Shown here piece by piece: positions 6,713-7,402 of a DNA stretch of 7,402 nucleotides (the first letter of the stretch is position 1; every line of letters begins with the position of its first letter). Below the pieces are notes generated by a model, which worked only from the letters and a program-made list of their open reading frames with translations, was not told where the DNA came from and ran no database searches. Origin of the DNA: Chitinophaga pinensis (GTDB lineage Bacteria; Bacteroidota; Bacteroidia; Flavobacteriales_D; Crocinitomicaceae); NCBI GenBank assembly GCA_945861175.1, contig CAMATR010000074.1, positions 1 through 7,402 on the forward strand, written 5' to 3'. The position numbers and the translations under genes were made by a program.

Positions 6713-7099
6713 TTAATTCAATTTGGCAGGATAAATCATATTGAAAACTGGAATATGTACCTCAAATAATTTACCTGTTTTAAGGTTTCTAAATGTATAA
6801 AAACCTTTCATAAGGCCAAGTTCTGAGAAAAGTTCACATCCGCTGGTGTAACTATATTGATCGCCAGATTGAATAACAGGTTGTTCACCAATTACACCTT
6901 CGCCACTGACAAAATTAGGTTCGTTTAAAGAGTCAAAAATATACCAATCACGATGCATCAATTGAATAGTAAAATCATTCATGTTTTGCATTTTCACATG
7001 GTAATTAAAAAAAAACTGACTTCCGGAGATCTGAGATAGATCCTCCCTGAAATGGGTGGTAATCGTAATTTGAACGCCTTCTGTTATTGCTGTATTCAT
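6713..7099 (-). CDS. apaG: ApaG-domain protein
   Basis: ApaG proteins are small cytosolic proteins with a fibronectin type III-like beta fold. Their molecular role is unsettled; E. coli and Salmonella apaG was linked to Co2+ resistance and Mg2+ efflux, and the same domain occurs in some F-box proteins and in human PolDIP2. The 128-residue product has the expected length. It shows the family signatures QLMHRDWYIFDS (residues 46-57), the glycine-rich GEGVIGEQPVIQSGD (66-80), YTSGCEL (84-90), MKGFYTF (97-103) and the closing F-V-IPVFNMIYPAKLN strand. I choose the ATG at 7099-7097 rather than a TTG two codons earlier. Its stop codon directly abuts the TPR gene's stop, so the two convergent genes have no spacer. 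The opposite-strand neighbour does not suggest a functional link. Confidence 0.93.
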   Translation of the reverse strand: MNTAITEGVQITITTHFREDLSQISGSQFFFNYHVKMQNMNDFTIQLMHRDWYIFDSLNEPNFVSGEGVIGEQPVIQSGDQYSYTSGCELFSELGLMKGFYTFRNLKTGKLFEVHIPVFNMIYPAKLN

Positions 7100-7118
7100 G
7101 TTCAATATTAAGGTTGAC

Positions 7119-7149
7119 GAAAGTTAAAATTATAATTACGATTTTCCAA
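7119..7149 (-). promoter_or_regulatory. Candidate apaG promoter
   Basis: Minus-strand TTG at 7149-7147, a 20-base spacer and TAACTTTC at 7126-7119 match TTG-N20-TAnnTTTG with one mismatch in the last base. The element ends 19 bases before the apaG ATG, the same geometry as the other promoters proposed in this window. Confidence 0.4.
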
Positions 7150-7211
7150 TTAATTTATTGTGAACTTTTAATTAATTAACATTCGTTATTTTCATATCTT
7201 AGTTTGGCATA

Positions 7212-7225
7212 ACATTTGCAAATGT
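7212..7225. promoter_or_regulatory. Perfect 14-base palindrome ACATTTGCAAATGT
   Basis: The palindrome is perfect over 14 bases and extends to 20 (7209-7228) with a single mismatched pair. It lies 21 bases before the ATG of the last gene. Its left half also resembles a -7 element (AACATTTG, one mismatch to TAnnTTTG), so an operator overlapping a promoter is the simplest reading. I see no good -33 element for it. Confidence 0.45.
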
Positions 7226-7246
7226 CATTTTTTAAAAAGTTAAATC

Positions 7247-7402
7247 ATGAAAACATTATTACTTTCTATTTTTATTGGTTTGGCAGCAATAACATTTAGT
7301 TTATATGCTCAACAATCATCTTCGTTGGATAGAGTTAATTCACTGAAAAGAGATTTAATAAAATGGGATCCTATAAGAGGTGAATGGTTAGCGAATAGTA
7401 TG
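7247..7402 (+). CDS. Exported protein of unknown function (partial, N-terminus only)
   Basis: Only the first 52 codons are in the window; the frame is still open at the right edge. The ATG at 7247 opens a classic signal peptide: MKT, a hydrophobic core (residues 4-18), then SLYAQQ with predicted cleavage after Ala21. The visible mature part, SSSLDRVNSLKRDLIKWDP followed by IRGEWLANSM, is a charged amphipathic stretch with a DPIRGEW motif that I cannot assign to a family with confidence. The product is probably periplasmic or outer-membrane associated. The gene is divergent from apaG and has its own palindrome-bearing upstream region. Its export signal end (LYAQQS) is identical to that of the TPR protein, but such endings are common in the phylum and do not prove a link. 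Confidence 0.75.
   Translation, partial: MKTLLLSIFIGLAAITFSLYAQQSSSLDRVNSLKRDLIKWDPIRGEWLANSM

Larger units (their letters stand above)
7100..7246. promoter_or_regulatory. Divergent apaG / exported-protein intergenic region
   Basis: This 147-base, very AT-rich gap has a promoter candidate for apaG on one side and a strong palindrome on the other. Between them is TTAATTAATTAA (7168-7179), a self-complementary AT tract that may simply reflect composition. No small gene is apparent. Confidence 0.5.

Noticed and set aside
6660..6720. Frameshift at the A6 run (6703-6708) that truncated a histidine kinase
   Set aside because: Downstream sequence is an intact apaG on the other strand and the other frames hit stops quickly, so there is no kinase remnant to restore.
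7100..7105. TTG start two codons before apaG ATG
   Set aside because: It adds only two residues and has no support over the ATG at 7099.
7168..7179. TTAATTAATTAA palindrome as an operator
   Set aside because: It is simple AT repetition in an AT-rich gap and has no independent support.

Overview
The window looks like chromosomal DNA of a low-GC member of the Bacteroidota. The signs are AT-rich coding sequence, almost no Shine-Dalgarno sequences ahead of start codons, several upstream matches to the Bacteroidota promoter form TTG-N(about 20)-TAnnTTTG, export signals ending in 'YAQ', and proteins (PaaA-E, PruA of 542 residues, ApaG) that look typical of that phylum. The genus cannot be named from this sequence.

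Left part (1-3698): the aerobic phenylacetate pathway's ring-epoxidation system. paaE (reductase, minus strand, cut by the left edge so its ferredoxin domain is missing) diverges from a tight paaA-paaB-paaC-paaD cluster on the plus strand. PaaA is the di-iron catalytic subunit, PaaC its structural partner, PaaB a small bridging subunit and PaaD an Fe-S assembly-type protein. Together they convert phenylacetyl-CoA to its ring-1,2-epoxide, with electrons from NAD(P)H through PaaE. The 422-base gap between paaE and paaA holds a promoter candidate for each side and several inverted or repeated motifs that could be regulator sites. No regulator gene lies in the window.

Middle part (3699-5446): a short convergent gap with a weak terminator candidate, then pruA on the minus strand (glutamate semialdehyde dehydrogenase, last step of proline breakdown to glutamate). 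Only 49 bases separate its start from the next gene, and its predicted promoter fills that space.

Right part (5447-7402): a plus-strand gene for an exported TPR-repeat protein with one C-terminal membrane helix, resembling the sensor half of a TPR histidine kinase but with no kinase. Its stop codon abuts the stop of convergent apaG. After a 147-base divergent gap containing a 14-base perfect palindrome, an unrecognised exported protein begins and runs off the right edge.

Most of the window is well-known metabolism. I see no mobile element, CRISPR, tRNA or rRNA, and no convincing new defence or biosynthetic system. The less explained parts are the regulatory architecture (divergent paa region, very short predicted leaders, two palindromes sharing TTTGCAAA) and the two unassigned exported proteins.
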